Shown here piece after piece: positions 43,674 through 57,300 of a stretch of 64,000 nucleotides of DNA (position 1 is its first letter; every line of letters begins with the position of its first letter). The notes below the pieces were generated by a model, which worked only from the letters and a program-made list of their open reading frames with translations, searched no databases and was not told the origin of the DNA. The translations under genes were made by a program, and so were the position numbers. This DNA is from Ophthalmolycus amberensis. Lineage: Eukaryota; Chordata; Actinopteri; Perciformes; Zoarcidae. The stretch spans positions 486,001 through 550,000 of the forward strand of contig JAFEUB010001195.1 of assembly GCA_024529925.1 (NCBI GenBank). Direction: 5' to 3'.

Positions 43674-46600
43674 ATGGGAGCAACAGAGCTTAAAATGCTG
43701 AAACTTTTGCTTTTACTCACCTTCACAGAGGTAAGAGATCATTTTCTCATATTGTACACTGCTTTTCTAAAATAATTTAACAAATAACAATTGTAACGTC
43801 CTCAGTGTAGGTACTCCTATCTTTGATACAGTGTTTACTTTCTGCATCCAGATAAATAATAGTGGACGTTTGAAACAATATGAACACAGGCTCTTTTGAG
43901 TGTCGGTGCTTTCAACAAGTGCGTGTGGCATGCCCAACCTTAGCTCAATAGACAAATTCATTCCGACCTGAAAGAAATACCTGCGCTGACCAGCTCTGAA
44001 ATCTGTGTTGAGTGAAGGTAATGTGCAGCCAGCTGCCTCTCATGCGCCGAGAATATGATACAGGCATTAAATCCAGAGGCATAATTAGCCTCAGGATATA
44101 ATGTGAAATACTACTAGCCTGCTACCCTTGGAATGATGTCCTTGTCTTGACAATACTGTGTGTCCTGTCGTATATCATTTTCATTTCCTTGTTTCATTCA
44201 TTAACCTGCCATGGTTATTTTTTTCATTTTCAGATCTGTGCTGCTCAAAATGGTAAATGGTCTTCTTTTACATTTGCCTTACTTCATGATGATCCTAAAC
44301 TCGAATAACAAACATTATCCATTATTTTAAATGCAAAATGCCTTGAAAAGTTCCCCGAAAAAAGATTCAGGTTCTATAAATATAAAATCAACTTCGGCAC
44401 ATTTTCTGAAACAACCCAAATATGCATATTTCAGGAGCAACTGGCAGTTTTTCTACCCACAATGTTTGAACGTATCCCAACACTCCCCCAGGCATCACTC
44501 TGTCGGTGTTTGCGGCCACATCTAAGAGTATAACGGTGCAGTGGAGCAGCTACACGGGTGCCAGCTCCTACAAGATCACAGCAACACCCAAGAACTCCCC
44601 AGGAGGATCCGTCTTCGCTCAGTTCAGTGGCAACTCCGTGATGGGCTCAATCATCTCCCTGTCCCCGAACACGGTGTACACCGTGCAGCTAGAAGCCACG
44701 GACAATGCTCTCAATGTCCTCAGCAGTGCAGAGACAGAGGACACAACAGGTCAGTCACAAGAGCAAGGAGAGGAGAATGAGTCCTGGTGGTGATTCAGAT
44801 GCGTTACTGTCCATAAAGACAGACTTCATGAATCGTACGTTTCTACAGCTGAGGAAGAAGTCCTTCGATTCTTTGCTTGAGTCAAATAATACTACAAAGT
44901 AATTGGATTATTATTAGTGATGCATGGAAGCAGCATCTCCATATACCTCTTGCATCATTGTTTTAGAGTTTCAGTTATAAGGATTATCAATAGGTTTCTC
45001 ATGAGTAGTTGTTTGTGAGAAAACTATTTATACTACTACTACTATTACTACTTTACTACTATTTATATTACTATCATTATAACTGAATATCTTTGAATTT
45101 TGGACTGTCGGCTTTGGGAATGGGTTTGACATTTTTCCCTACTCTTAGAAGGCTAATTAGCAATTAAGCGTTTTGGTTGCAGCCCTAATTTATAAAGTCT
45201 TCTCATGTTTTGCATATAAAATCTAAAATGGTGGCCATAGCTTTCAAATAAATTCGGTGCAGTAAACACTACACCATCTTTCTTAAATGTGGTGGAGTAG
45301 AATTGTGAAGTAGGGGCAGGACCTCAAGAAAAGTACAAATACTTCAAAATGTTATTTAATTATAGTAATAAAGTGAATGCTCTTAGTTACATTCCACCAC
45401 TGCATTTATAATACAGCTTATGCATAAAAAAAAGTATTGTTATCACTAAATGAACTTCCTTTAAAAACTACTTCTATCATTTGTTCTCCAGCTCCTGAAA
45501 TCCCCAGCATTGAACAGGCCTACTCAAAACACAGCGACAGCATCACCGTGGAGTTCACGGAGGTTTCAGGGGCAACCAGCTACACCCTTAGGGCAGAGTC
45601 TGAGACGGGCGATTTCTTCTCTGAGACCATGGTGAGCAGCTCCCCAGGCACCGTGGTGCAGCTCCAGCCCTACACCGACTACAAGCTGAGCGTCATGTCC
45701 GTCAACTCTGGGGGGAGGAGCCAGCCCTCGTACCCCATCGAGGCCAGGACAGGTACGGACGAACTGTCTCCTACAGAGTCCTTAAAGACACTTCATCCTG
45801 TGGCTAGGGCATTTCGAATAGTGATAGAAGATTGAAAAACTGATAATTTAACACGTTGTGATTTTCACTGACTAGATGACGTTTTTCGCCCACTTTCACA
45901 TGTGCAGACACTACACATTAGAAGCAGTTAACTAAAGATGGTAACCAGTATCAGTATGAAGGGTGAAACGCAGCCTTTCTGTTGTTCCTGAAGGACAATA
46001 GTTTGTTATCTCACTCCGCCGGCCATAACAGCGTGTCATTTCACAGCCCATTGTCACAGAGTCTCTACTCTTTATAGCCAACGCAGGAGGGTGGAAACTG
46101 TATCCGTGCTTTTGCAATATACTATTCTCATAATATGAAAAGTGAAACCATGAGAACGAGGTCGTCTCCCTTCCCATAAAGAGAACTGTAACATGATCGC
46201 ACCCAAATTGTCGGGAGAGTAGAAGTAAGAAATCTGTTTGTTATTTCATTTTTTATTCTCATTTCCATCTACCTGAACCTGTCTGTAGTGGTAATGGCCC
46301 CCAAGTTGAACACCACATCTCCTGACAATGGCACCATCCTCGTGACTTGGCCCCCGGTGAAGAACGCCATCCTCTACATGCTCTGCATCATCCAGGAGGG
46401 CTCCAGCTCCCGCGTAAAACTGAACACCACTGACACCATGGTGAGCTTTGATGACCTCGAAGCAGGGACCACCTACTGCATCAAGGGCACGGCCTGGGAC
46501 TCTGTGGGTCAAGCTGGAGACGACCTCACTGTCTGCCAGATCACACGTAAGCATGATAAGATGGAGAAGATGAATGTGGCAGGTGGTGTTACTTCAACTC

Positions 46601-49600
46601 ACTTACACTTTTCACTTACAGGTCCTCTAAGCCCAGATGTGACCTACGTCCAAGTGACTGTGGGTCGGTCTCTTGGGCTCGCTGTGTACTGGCTGTTAGT
46701 GGAGGGAGCAGAGAACTACATGGCCACGACCACTAATGGCCAAAACTGTACTTCAATAGATAATAGTTGTTATATTATACCTGTGGAGTGTGGCCAGAAC
46801 CACTCAGTAGCCGTCGTAGCCAACAACAGTGCTGGCCCTAGCGACCCCTCGCAACCAACAGACTACATTACATGTGGGTATATCACACACGCAACCATGC
46901 AACTTCTGTCAAACATGCTAATCAGCTTCTTTTTTTTTTAAATCTACCTGTTTCACTTGACAGATCCGTGTCCTCTGGAGAACATCTGGGTGGAGGAGCC
47001 TGTAGCAGGCAACTGCTCGGTGGTGTGGGATGAAGTGCCACTGGTGGAGCACTACGTGGCTTTCATAAAGAGGGACGACGGGACCGAGAAGTCATGTAAC
47101 ACCACTGGAACCACATGCCCATTTTCCTGCATGTGTGGCTACACCTACCTCACCACCGTCTTCCCCTACAACCAGGCCGGCTCCAGCCCTTACGCACAAG
47201 TCCGCAACTACACCACCAGTAGGACCAGAAGCACCCACATGTAGTACCACCACAAATACATGCTTTTGATATCAAGTCAAGGACCATACTAGTGGTTTTG
47301 TACTTTTCACAACCAACAATCTTCCAAAGTACGCCATTGCCTGATTTATTATCAGCAACTTTCACGTCAAAAATGTAACCTGTGGCTGCTCAACAGCACC
47401 CGCTTAATATAAGAAATGCCTAAATCCATATCATCCGTTTTGGTTTGGCTTCTGGATTTGATCTTCTCACATCATCATCATCATCATAGCTCATGACTGC
47501 AAGGCTTCTTGGCAGTTAACTCTAAAATCTCAAATTATGGAGATTCCCTGAATTCTCCACCATGGCATTGTTAGAAAAGAATAGCCCTATTCTATGATGG
47601 GAATGAGCAGATGTAAATCATACTATGGCTGCATTCCATTTAGGTGTGGCCCTTCTATCATAATATCACGTCCCCAGCATGAAAGGAATACTTCTACTTG
47701 ATATACACTTACAACTTTGCTCTTCCTATTTTGATTATTTGTTCGCGGCATGGAGGCGTGCAAGAAAAATAATGTTTTCTTCAAGAAGTAAAGGTCGTAC
47801 AAAGTTTTTCCCTTTAAGCACACTAGGACATGGGACATCACATGGAGCAGAGCCCATGTTAGTAGTTACACCTGCACCTTTTTCTGATGTGAGAAGCCCA
47901 TAACTGTACCCAACAAGATGCACAAAAAAAGAAAAGAAAAAGCAGTGTGATGATGAAGTTTTAAGTACATGCAAGTTGACATGAGGTGAAAACAATGGCT
48001 GCCTGGAAGGTGGAAAATAATTGTCAAATCATCAGTATGGTCTTTTGCACAGTGTTGAATAATATTCTCACCTGCTTTGGCATTTCTCTTCCCTGCCTCT
48101 ACCACAGTTCCTTGTTGCCCACAGGATGTTATGATACAGCTGGTTTCTACAGAGACGCTGGAGGTCATGTGGTCGCCGGTCAAAGGGGCCGAGCTCTACG
48201 AGACGACTGCGGCACAGACTAATGATGTCATCCACTGTAACGACACAGCACCGGTGTGCGCGCTGTCAGATTTGAGGTGCAACACAGCTTATTCTGTGAC
48301 CGTCACACCTTGCAGCGAGTTACGAGGATGCAACCGCACATGCGCACCGCGCACACACGAGACAGGTATTAATGGGGCTATTTAGAGTGACATCTCACCC
48401 CATACATACACACTTACTTACCCACGTACACACCAGAAAGGGAAGGCGGGGAATTAATTGAAATAGGCTGCTAAACCTAAAACAGCTGAGACATAAAATA
48501 TACTGCTATTTCAATATTTTGGAAAATGTTGCTTTCTTGTCAAGGATTAGATGAGAGGATTGATACACCTTTCATGTCTACACAATACATATGAAGCTGC
48601 ATCCAGCAGCCTGATTAGCTGAGCGTAGCTTAGCACACAAACTGGAAACAGGTGGAAACAGCTAGCATGCCTCTGTCCAAATCTACCAGCACCTATGTGT
48701 TGCTTTTAAAAGAAGAAAAAAAAATCAGATATGTGTGCATCAGTGTGCTTGAGAGGTGTTGGTATGTGTTTCCCTCTGTTTCAAGTCATTGTGCTAAATA
48801 AAGCTAAGCTAACCAGCTGATGATGGTAGCTTCATATTTCTACTGACAGACATGAGAGTGGTATCAATCTTCTCATGTAACTCTTGGCAAGAAAGTGAAT
48901 CATGCTATTTCCCATTTAAAGTCATTTCTCACTCTGCGGTATTAACGTGTGTGTTTTTGGTATGGAAAACAGCTCCGTGCGCTCCAGAGATCCTGAATTT
49001 GACGCAGACCAACAACTCCACATTCACAGTCCTCTTCACTACCCCCAACAACCCCGACACAAATTATACCATCAGAGCTGTCGGACACTACGACACCCAC
49101 ACCTGCCGCTCAAGAAACAACTCCTGTCAGCTCACACAGCTGCCCTGCGGTTCAACCTATGAGGTCATGGCAGTGGCCATCACAACTGTGGGGAGAAGTC
49201 TACCTGGATTCAGTAAAACCTTGGAAACGGGTACGATAGTAGGATTGGTTATCGCTAGATCTGAATGTGAAGTCAAATCTACTTTATTTATGCAGCCCAA
49301 AACCACAAGTTTGTCTCACAGGGCCATGTGACAAAGTCAAATCGGCTGTAAAACTTTTTGAATTTAATGTTTATCCCTTTTTTACTATCCCAGCTGAACC
49401 ATTTTTTGTCCGTTATAGTTATCCTACAAATAACACAAAACACTCCACTAGCAAAAAATATGACAACATGAATTTGGCAGCCGTAATAATAGACTTCTCA
49501 TAATAAGAATATGAGCTTAAATAAGGTCATTTCAAACATTTGTATCTTGTATGAATGAATGGATGATAAAGTATCATGAAGCATCAGTCAAAAATATTAT

Positions 49601-50770
49601 AATATCACTACATTCTCTCACATGTCGATTATTGTTCTGTGATTCACTCCCCAAGGTCCTTGCTGCCCCACGTATGTGAATGTGAACCAGGTGACCCAGG
49701 CCATGACCAACGTGACCTGGTCACCTGGCAGCGGAGCTCGCTCCTACATCACCACCCTGACGTCCTCACGCGGACACGCTAAGTGCCACACCCTGGACAA
49801 CCACTGCCTGATGGGATGCATCACCTGCGGCACCAACTACAGCGTCAACCTGGAGGCCATCAGCAGCACAGGACACAAGTCAGAGTGCGAATATCGTGGA
49901 TTCTCATCAAGTGAGGGCAAATGCACACACACACACGCGCACACACACAGAGAAATGTGCACCTGTTTGAGAGTGTGAGGTGAGGGGTGAATGTTAAAGT
50001 TGGACATGTGCAAATTGTCAGCAGTAATAAAGTTTCTAGTAAAAACATCCAAAGCCACGTCACATGTCCTTGACATGAACATCACCACTTCTCAAAACTC
50101 ATTCTTGTAGGTGCCTGTTGTCCAACGAGCGTCAAGCTCTCTCGCAGGGCCGACAACTCCCTCAGGGTGTACTGGCGCTCCATGGGCGCTCTGACGCAGA
50201 CCCACACAGTCGAGCTGAACGGGACGGCAGCCAACTACACGTGCATCGCAGCCGCCGGCAGCAAATACTGTGACATCCAGGAGGCGACGTGTGGGGACGT
50301 GTACACAGTAGTGGTGGCACCAGTGGGACAGAACGGGGTCAAAGTCAACTTCTGTCAACCCAGGATATACTCAGGTGAGTCATGGAGGGGATGTTTAGAG
50401 TGTGCAGCATTCGTTTTGATAATCTGTGTGTGGTTTTGTGGTAACGAGCTGCATTAATGTGTTCATCTTTGTTATATTCTCAGTTCTCTGCCCAGGAAGT
50501 AATGCTGGTATGGGTAAGTATCCTCTAAACTGAAAACTTCACGTTGCTTAATACACTTATTCGCATCTTGCAGAGGGTTTGATGAGAAGATTGTTCACAC
50601 CCAGTCTAGAAAGTGGTACGGATCTTCTCATGTAACGCCCGGCAAGAAGTTGAATAAGTGCATTCACCAAAACTGTTCTTTTGAACTCTAATTAAGAAGT
50701 TGTTTAAAAACTGCTACTGCACTGAAAACCTCATCTCTCTCCTTCTTCAGTGATCTCTGGCAGAAGATAA
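43674..50770 (+). CDS. fndc7: FNDC7-type secreted protein, nine FN3 domains
   Basis: This gene encodes a predicted secreted multi-FN3 protein of unknown function. Exons: 43674-43730, 44234-44252, nine FN3 exons (44492-44749, 45492-45752, 46289-46546, 46622-46873, 46964-47218, 48108-48365, 48973-49230, 49656-49910, 50111-50374), then 50484-50513 and 50751-50770. They total 2445 bases (814 aa) in frame. The first exons encode a signal peptide (MLKLLLLLTFTEICAAQ); an in-frame ATG seven codons upstream (43674) is also possible, the second being at 43695. Every FN3 exon is phase 1-1 and 252-264 bases long. Domains 1-3 resemble ordinary FN3 (SITVQWSSYTGASSYKITA). Domains 4-9 add cysteines, for example PCAPEIL, TCRSRNNSCQLTQLPCGSTY. 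N-glycosylation sequons are frequent. The tail is VISGRR with no clear membrane anchor. Synteny with aknad1/gpsm2 supports the name. Confidence 0.85.
45320..45405. mobile_element. Teleost repeat, family B (terminal fragment)
   Basis: Contains aaaagtacaaatacttc and cttagttacattccaccact, the typical end of the repeat seen at 9232 and 30788. It lies in fndc7 intron 44750-45491. Confidence 0.55.
48532..48895. mobile_element. MITE-like element with terminal inverted repeats (family A)
   Basis: Left end 48532-48569 (ctttcttgtcaaggattaga...) and the reverse complement of the right end 48858-48895 (ctttcttgccaagagttaca...) agree at about 32 of 38 positions. The interior has gcttagcacacaaactggaa and ctaagctaaccagctgatga, words of a repeat common in percomorph fish. 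It has no coding capacity. It fills most of the fndc7 intron 48366-48972. Confidence 0.75.
49262..49330. mobile_element. Fragment of a dispersed fish repeat
   Basis: The text ctactttatttatgcagccc followed by aaaaccacaagtttgtctca resembles a repeat seen very often in fish introns. It lies in the fndc7 intron 49231-49655. Confidence 0.45.
50568..50665. mobile_element. Internally deleted family A copy
   Basis: Ends gatgagaagattgttcacac and atcttctcatgtaacgcccg mirror each other with only about 40 bp between them. It looks like a minimal derivative of the 48532-48895 element. It lies in fndc7 intron 50514-50750. Confidence 0.55.
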
Positions 50771-51378
50771 ACTGTGGATTAACTGCGGTAAGTTTATTGG
50801 TACTCAACTCCGACCAGATAAGAAGGCGCGGTCTTCAGCCCACTTGGACTTGCATAACAACATGAGACAAACAACGTGCTTTCCTTGACATTACAGATGT
50901 GAAAGAAATTGATGAACGCTGCTTTTACAGGATGCTTCCATTGTTGCCGCTTCTTGAGCTTGAGGGGTATCTTGTGACAGCATCACAAGCGTCCATAAAT
51001 TGACTGTGTCTATAGAACTCTGGTACAACAATAGGCGTGTTTGAGTAGTGCATATAGCAGAAAGACAAGCACAGGTGAGGCTGATGTACCTCTGGGATAC
51101 GTGTGTCTGTAAAGCATGGGAAGAAGAATGACACGAACATGACTCAGGTGAATGAAGATGGCGAGCTGCTGCGGGAACGTGACACGGGCATCTTATTGTG
51201 TCTGCGATGATAGATAAGACGATGGATATTCAATAGCCCCCTGACTCAGTATGACAAGACTGTATTCTGCTTTTTGCAGATACAATTCCACAAAGAATTC
51301 TTTCTCATTGAGTGTGATGAATCAGTACTGCAGCTATGATGATATATTTGTATTTTTGCCAGCAAATCCAGGTTGATA

Positions 51379-51416
<38 letters not shown>

Positions 51417-51620
51417 TTTCTCGCCCTACAGCGAACCCCCCACCCCCCCTCCCTCCACATGGACGGGAGACCAACGACAACTGTAAAGACCCAACGTACC
51501 CAAAATTAATCTCAGCCTCGTTTAGGAATACCTGTTTCGTTGTTACTGCTGTTTGCAAGTAAAGCTGTATAGAGTCTCACTGTTTCTGCTGAATAAATAT
51601 GAGAAACAGAAATGAAACAC
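50771..51620 (+). other. fndc7: fndc7 3' UTR with probable intron
   Basis: A consensus donor (ctgcg|gtaagt) begins at 50788, 18 bases after the stop. A good acceptor (cgccctacag) ends at 51431 after a CT tract. AATAAA lies at 51592-51597. This suggests a last non-coding exon of about 51432-51615. Confidence 0.5.
51383..51413. repeat. (CT)n microsatellite
   Basis: About 15 CT units, shortly before the probable 3' UTR acceptor of fndc7. Confidence 0.9.
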
Positions 51621-51901
51621 TGAGCTACTACAATACAATTTATAGAAGAGGGCTTTCAACTAAATAACTGTGGGCATGTAGCCAATGTTTTTGAAAAATA
51701 TTCTCCATATTGCTACTTATTATAATAGGCTGCATGTTATTTTATCTTCTGCTCTGCTGTGCGTCATGTTTAATCAATGCAGTTGCCCTTTTCATAATGA
51801 TGTAACATGTAATGACATCTAGTAAAAATTAAAAAGAAGCAGAAATAGAAACTTTACAGTGAAGGTATCTTGGCAAAAAGTCATTCAAAGACCAAATCAA
51901 T

Positions 51902-52117
51902 TCAAAATAAGATCTTAGGACTCCTCAAGTAGAAGACCTCCACACGGCGGCCGTACGACATGGCGAAAGAAGAGGGTCGGTTGAAAGTGAGGCAGCAGGT
52001 GTTCGTCTCTTTAGCCTGAAGTCGTGCACGGCACGTCCTGTGGATGATACGTCTGATCAGATTGCTGGAGATGGATTCAGTGTTACCTCCGCCATCATTG
52101 GGTTTGTTTTCTCGCTG
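51902..52117 (-). other. Possible minus-strand terminal coding exon, unidentified
   Basis: A minus-strand frame runs from an acceptor-like site (cgtctgtcag, edge 52117) to a TGA at about 51902. It includes SSNLIRRIIHRTCRARLQ and NTCCLTFNRPSSFAMSYGRR. A variant poly(A) signal (ATTAAA, minus) lies near 51770. The composition looks more protein-like than the surroundings, but I recognise no family and find no matching 5' exon with confidence. Confidence 0.2.
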
Positions 52118-53743
52118 CTGACAGACGACAATAATAAAGCACATCGCTTTTTGCATTACAACAACGTGTGCTGTCAATCATCTTGTGTGTGTTTTTTTCT
52201 TTAAGGAGTAGAGTATCAGGTGGTTGGACACATGAGCTACATTCAGTCCCAAAAAAAAATAATCCACAAACAAAACCATCAGAGAAACTTCCTGAAGTAG
52301 GTCGTACTGATTCAACAGACTTGTTATGACTTTCACTGACGTTAAAGGTTGTATAGCTGACCCACGGGACTCTGCTTGAGCTTATTGCACATACAGCTTA
52401 TTCCAGGGTGGAGGATCAGGCTAGTAATGATGATAATGACCACTCTATATGCAAACGAGACAATCTTAACAGGCTGCTTATTGTTGACTTCTATAACATA
52501 TCAGTGAGTGATTTGTTTGCTTAAATCACATTCATAGTCTTAAAGTTCAGTTGCACACTATAATACAAACATAGAAATGAGCAGAATGTGTCCAACCTTT
52601 CTTCTTTGACAGATGTGCTTTTATGTGCGGTTCACTGTCAGAAGAACGAGGCAGAGCAGAATTTAACTTTTGGGAGTAGAAAAGCTTTGTCATCTGCTCC
52701 TAACGGCGTCGCAGTAACCTGTCAGTTTGGACCTCGAACATTTGCACCTTCAGCAGTGTTGCCAGGTCTGCATTTTTCCCACAGGCTACTTTTGAGACGT
52801 TGCCGAGGGTTGATTTTTTTTTGTCTGCTGGTTGGGTAGACCTATTTTGCATGCAAATTACATGAATAATATGCCCCCCCAAAAAAATGTTCTAACAAAC
52901 TGACTCCAGATCAGCCTGTAGCCTACGCACATGGTCATTGGACATGTCCCACGGCGACAAAATACGGGAAGAAATACAAAAGAAAACAGAATTTAAGACC
53001 GTAGACGCATACAAAGTAAAAACAGCACATTCACGTTGACCAGACAGGAAGGAAGAGTGAGAAGGAAGAGAAAGCAAAAACACAAAGTTGTCAATTAATG
53101 GGTCAACACGTTCCCAGAGCTGTATCTTATTTAAGATAATATGCTGGATTTTAAGATTTTTTAAAGATATCTTTAGTTAAACTGCTTTTAATACTTGTAA
53201 TACATTTGTGGTGTTACTTTTGGATATTACAATATATTTGCCAATGAATACAATTGGAATTTAAAAGCAGCGCATGGCAGGAGCATATTTTGAATTCTGG
53301 TAGTTGGCTGTTCATTTCTTTGGGCTGGTTTTATTGGCCGCTGGTTTTGTCACACAGACCTGGCAACCCTGACTTTCAGAAGTATGGTTCTGTTATGTTC
53401 CACATGTGACCAAATGTAAATTGTTTAGTTGAGTCATGTAATCATCAAATCGCTATTAAATAACATAAAAAGAGTAAAATAAGGGCTTTATTAGCACTGT
53501 ATGCCAACTGAACTTATAGTATATTCCAAACATTGTTAAAATGATATACATCTAGATCTGTATTGTTTAACGAATAGCTGTGGACTTATCGACCAAACCT
53601 TTTATTTTATTCTAGCATTCAGTATATTTCCCACTAAAACCAGCAGGGTGGCCGTAAATCCCAGAGGTGGACTTGTTTTATTACTGATCTTTTATATGAT
53701 TCTTCTTAGTGATTTTACAAGGGATTTTCTGAGTCTGTGATTC

Positions 53744-53786
<43 letters not shown>

Positions 53787-54345
53787 TGTTAATTTCAGCA
53801 AAACATAATTAGTTATAAATGTCACCTGTTGTGCAATAATGCATAATGACAGAACATTCCCAAGAAAAATGACATCAATCCAGGAAGGATGCAGGAGGGG
53901 GACTTGGTTCCTCTTTTCAGTCACTCAGTATGTCGTACAAAGGAGATTATATCATTTTACAGCAGGCAAATCCTGTTACATATACTGGGAAATCAGCTTT
54001 ATTAAAGAAATATAGAGATTTAGAGCAAAATGACTTCTTATATCAAGTGTTACAAGTTGATCTAGTTACAGGAATGAAATATTCCGGGAACATGGAAGAA
54101 GGGCAGTTTTACTGTAAAGGGGTGGGGGATTGGAAGCGCCCCCTCCTCCGCCTATAACAGGAATCATACTTTATTTCTTTCTCATGATGACCGAGAGGCA
54201 ACAGGTTCTACCTGACCTCATTTAGGACGTCCTGATTGGCTCCCATTAAGTTGATCTACAGCACTCAGCCAGTAAAGACTTCAGTTGAGCCTCAGTGTGA
54301 AGAACCGACATATGGATGTAACGCACTGAGACCCTGACAATTACA
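52118..54345. other. Intergenic region upstream of the second fndc7-like gene
   Basis: AT-rich, no recognised gene on either strand. A (TA)n tract lies at 53748-53778. The segment immediately before 54346 would hold the promoter of the second gene; no clear TATA box is placed with confidence. Confidence 0.5.
53748..53778. repeat. (TA)n microsatellite
   Basis: Run of about 15 AT/TA units in the intergenic sequence between the two fndc7-type genes. Confidence 0.9.
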
Positions 54346-57300
54346 ATGGATAAGATGTGGATGCTATATTCATCAGTCATCCTTTTGTCTGTCATACAGG
54401 TAATATAACTTTTTTTTAAATTCAGTTTCTTATTTGATAAATTGTTTATTATATTTTGTAATTTGCATTAATATATTTTGTCTTTTTTAGACTCAACATG
54501 TTTTGGCATCAGGTGAGTGTTCTGCTGCTGCTACATGTGACAGGAGACACTGACACTGATTTATAGACGCTGACAATTAGTTTTTTGTCCATCACTGATA
54601 TGGCTTGATGCATAAACATTAGCACAGTGAATCTTTTTATCTATATGGTTCATCTTTACTTGTCTTTATTGGATATTGTATTTTCTTAACTGTGGCCTAA
54701 AAATATGCACCAAGAAATGGGGGTTTTGATCAAAACCGTCTCAGAATTTAATCAAAAATTAAAATGCACCATTATTCACGAAGGATATGGACCCTATTGT
54801 AAAATAACAGAACAAAACTGAGAAATTAAAGAAATAGCAAAGAAAGATTCTTCTGGCCCTCCAGGTGACGTGTATCTTGATCAGACAGTAGGAGGAACTC
54901 ATTGGTCTTGATCGATTCCCCTTCAAAATACAGACACACTAAAGGCTTGAGGTGGATTAGATGGATTGAAGATTTGAATAATTCAAATTGATAGTAGCTG
55001 CTGGCGACCACTAGAGGGCCTAAATATCATCATTTTTAATTAATAACATGATGACAAATTATTTAAAAATGCTCCAGGGTGTGCTCAGAATTGCATATTC
55101 CATATAAGTCTGGCATTTTTCCTCTTGTAATTAAAAACCCAATACAAACTAAAAGTAAAAATCTGACAAAATCCTCAATATTAATATTTATTTTACCATT
55201 TTAATCTCAAAAGGTACTAAAATGATATTCCCAAACAGGAAAAATTCTTCCTTTCTCTTCTTTCAGGATGTGATATTGTGTCAGTGACGTCTCCTTCTGC
55301 ATCATCACTGAACGTGAGATGGAACAGCTACGCTGGAGCTTCTGTTTACTTACTGGACGTCAGAGTTGTGAACTCCACCAATGTCGCCCCCGTGATGGTG
55401 ATGCAGACAGCACCCGGCACACAGAGGCGGATTCATGGGTTAAGACCCGGAAGTGTCTATCAAGTCACACTGAGGGTCTTGGAGTTTGCCAATATCGTGT
55501 GCACAGATGTTGAAATAGCCACAACAGGTAATGACACAATTTTTTAAAAGTTGCCAGTTAAATAAACAGAAGAATCCCTCTGTTGAACAATGTTGAATCC
55601 TTTATCTTACATTCCCACAGTGCCCGCCATGTCTCAGATCACCTTTTCCAAAGCTATTTCCAGTACATCTATAAGGTTTGAGTGGTCCAACGTGTCAGGA
55701 GCGGACAGCTATATATTGTTTGTGGAGGAGTTGTTTAGTTCTCCTGCAAAACGCTGCAACCAGACCTTCACGACTCTGGGTGGACAAGTGGACGGCCTAA
55801 CTCCTGCTGGAACGTACAACTGTCACGTTTACTCATCAAACATTGCTGGAAGAGGTGCCAGAAGCAGCACGAGGACAATCACGATGCGTAAGTGCACATG
55901 AGATGCTGGTTTTGCTGATTCATGTAATGCAGAGTTAGAAGATTGATACTCAGAAAAACTACTCAACAGCAAGTTTTGTGCGAGCCAATCCTTTAAGGAT
56001 ATGTGAAAACATTAATGGGGATTTGCAAATACATTAGATTAACACCTGTATTTTTCTTGGAAGTGGTGCAGCCACCAACCGGTGTGACTCTGGTATCGAC
56101 GGGAAAGAGCACAGCCCGAGTGACGTGGAACCCTGTCAGTAAAGTCCTGCGTTATCAAGTGGTCGTGAGCGACAACGACAACCCCAGCAATGCTCCGGTC
56201 ATCAGAAACTCCTCAACCACATCCGTGAACATCAGTAATCTGGAGCCCTGCTCCAACTACACAGTGGGAGTGTCATCCGTCAATGTCTTCTTAATTCCTG
56301 GGGAGGCCTCTGATGTTACATACACTACCTCTAGTGAGTATTTTAACAGTATAATTCATCTGTGAGTATAGATACACTCACTTTGTGTGTTGAGTTGATA
56401 TTGACGTTACTTCCTCGATGTTTGGGGTCCCACAGACCCCCCGACATTTGATGAAGGTGACAACATATGTAAATGGCCATAACGTATGGTTAATACACAA
56501 TTCCATGTGTTCTATGGGCTATGCATGAACAAATACATAATAATTATGTTGGCCTAAAGTCAATCACACAGTGATGCTACTTATGTTTGGGGTCAATGAG
56601 ATGCCAGAAGGGTCTGAGTCCTAGTTAGACCTCCTGTGAAAAACTAAAATTCAAATAAACTTATTTGGAATTTGTGTCGCCTAAAACACACAAAGAATAC
56701 AAAAAGCTGCTGTATTCAACCATATTTAACAGCTGAGGTCTTTGATGCAGCATTTTCTGTTGCTGACTTCTGCAACATTTCAAAAGAAATTCCCATAAAA
56801 TTTGGAAAATGAATGAAGTATGAAGCTGATAAAACAATTTAAAGTATATTTTCGAGCTGCTAAAAAAGGGCCCAGGGCCTCCAGGAGCCAAACAGAACAT
56901 GAGGATTAAGCGGGAGAAGGATTCTGAACATCTGTCTCATCTTTCTTCAGCCATTAACCCAGTGACGACCATCTCTGTGGACTACAACTGCTCCAGCGGC
57001 ATGGTGACAGTAACTTGGGATCTGGTAATGAGGGCCAACTTGTACAGGGCCACGGCCGTCGACAGCGCCGGCGCGTCCATTAACTGTACATCGGCCTCCA
57101 CCAGCTGCCAGATCACCATGCTCAAATGTGGTGAGATGTACGTGGTCCGTGTGGTAGCCATCGCTGACAACTGTGAGCGCAATTCCAACACCACCTCCTT
57201 GTTCGAGACAGGTGAGCGGAGCTCCTGCTCATGAGGAAACATTGTCACTGTCTCCACCTCTCCCCAGACATCACCACCTGTCTGTATGTGTTTTTCCCAC

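Noticed and set aside
52892..53083. 63-codon minus-strand frame as a 5' exon for the 51902-52117 frame
   Set aside because: No consistent splice donor and no recognisable protein features.
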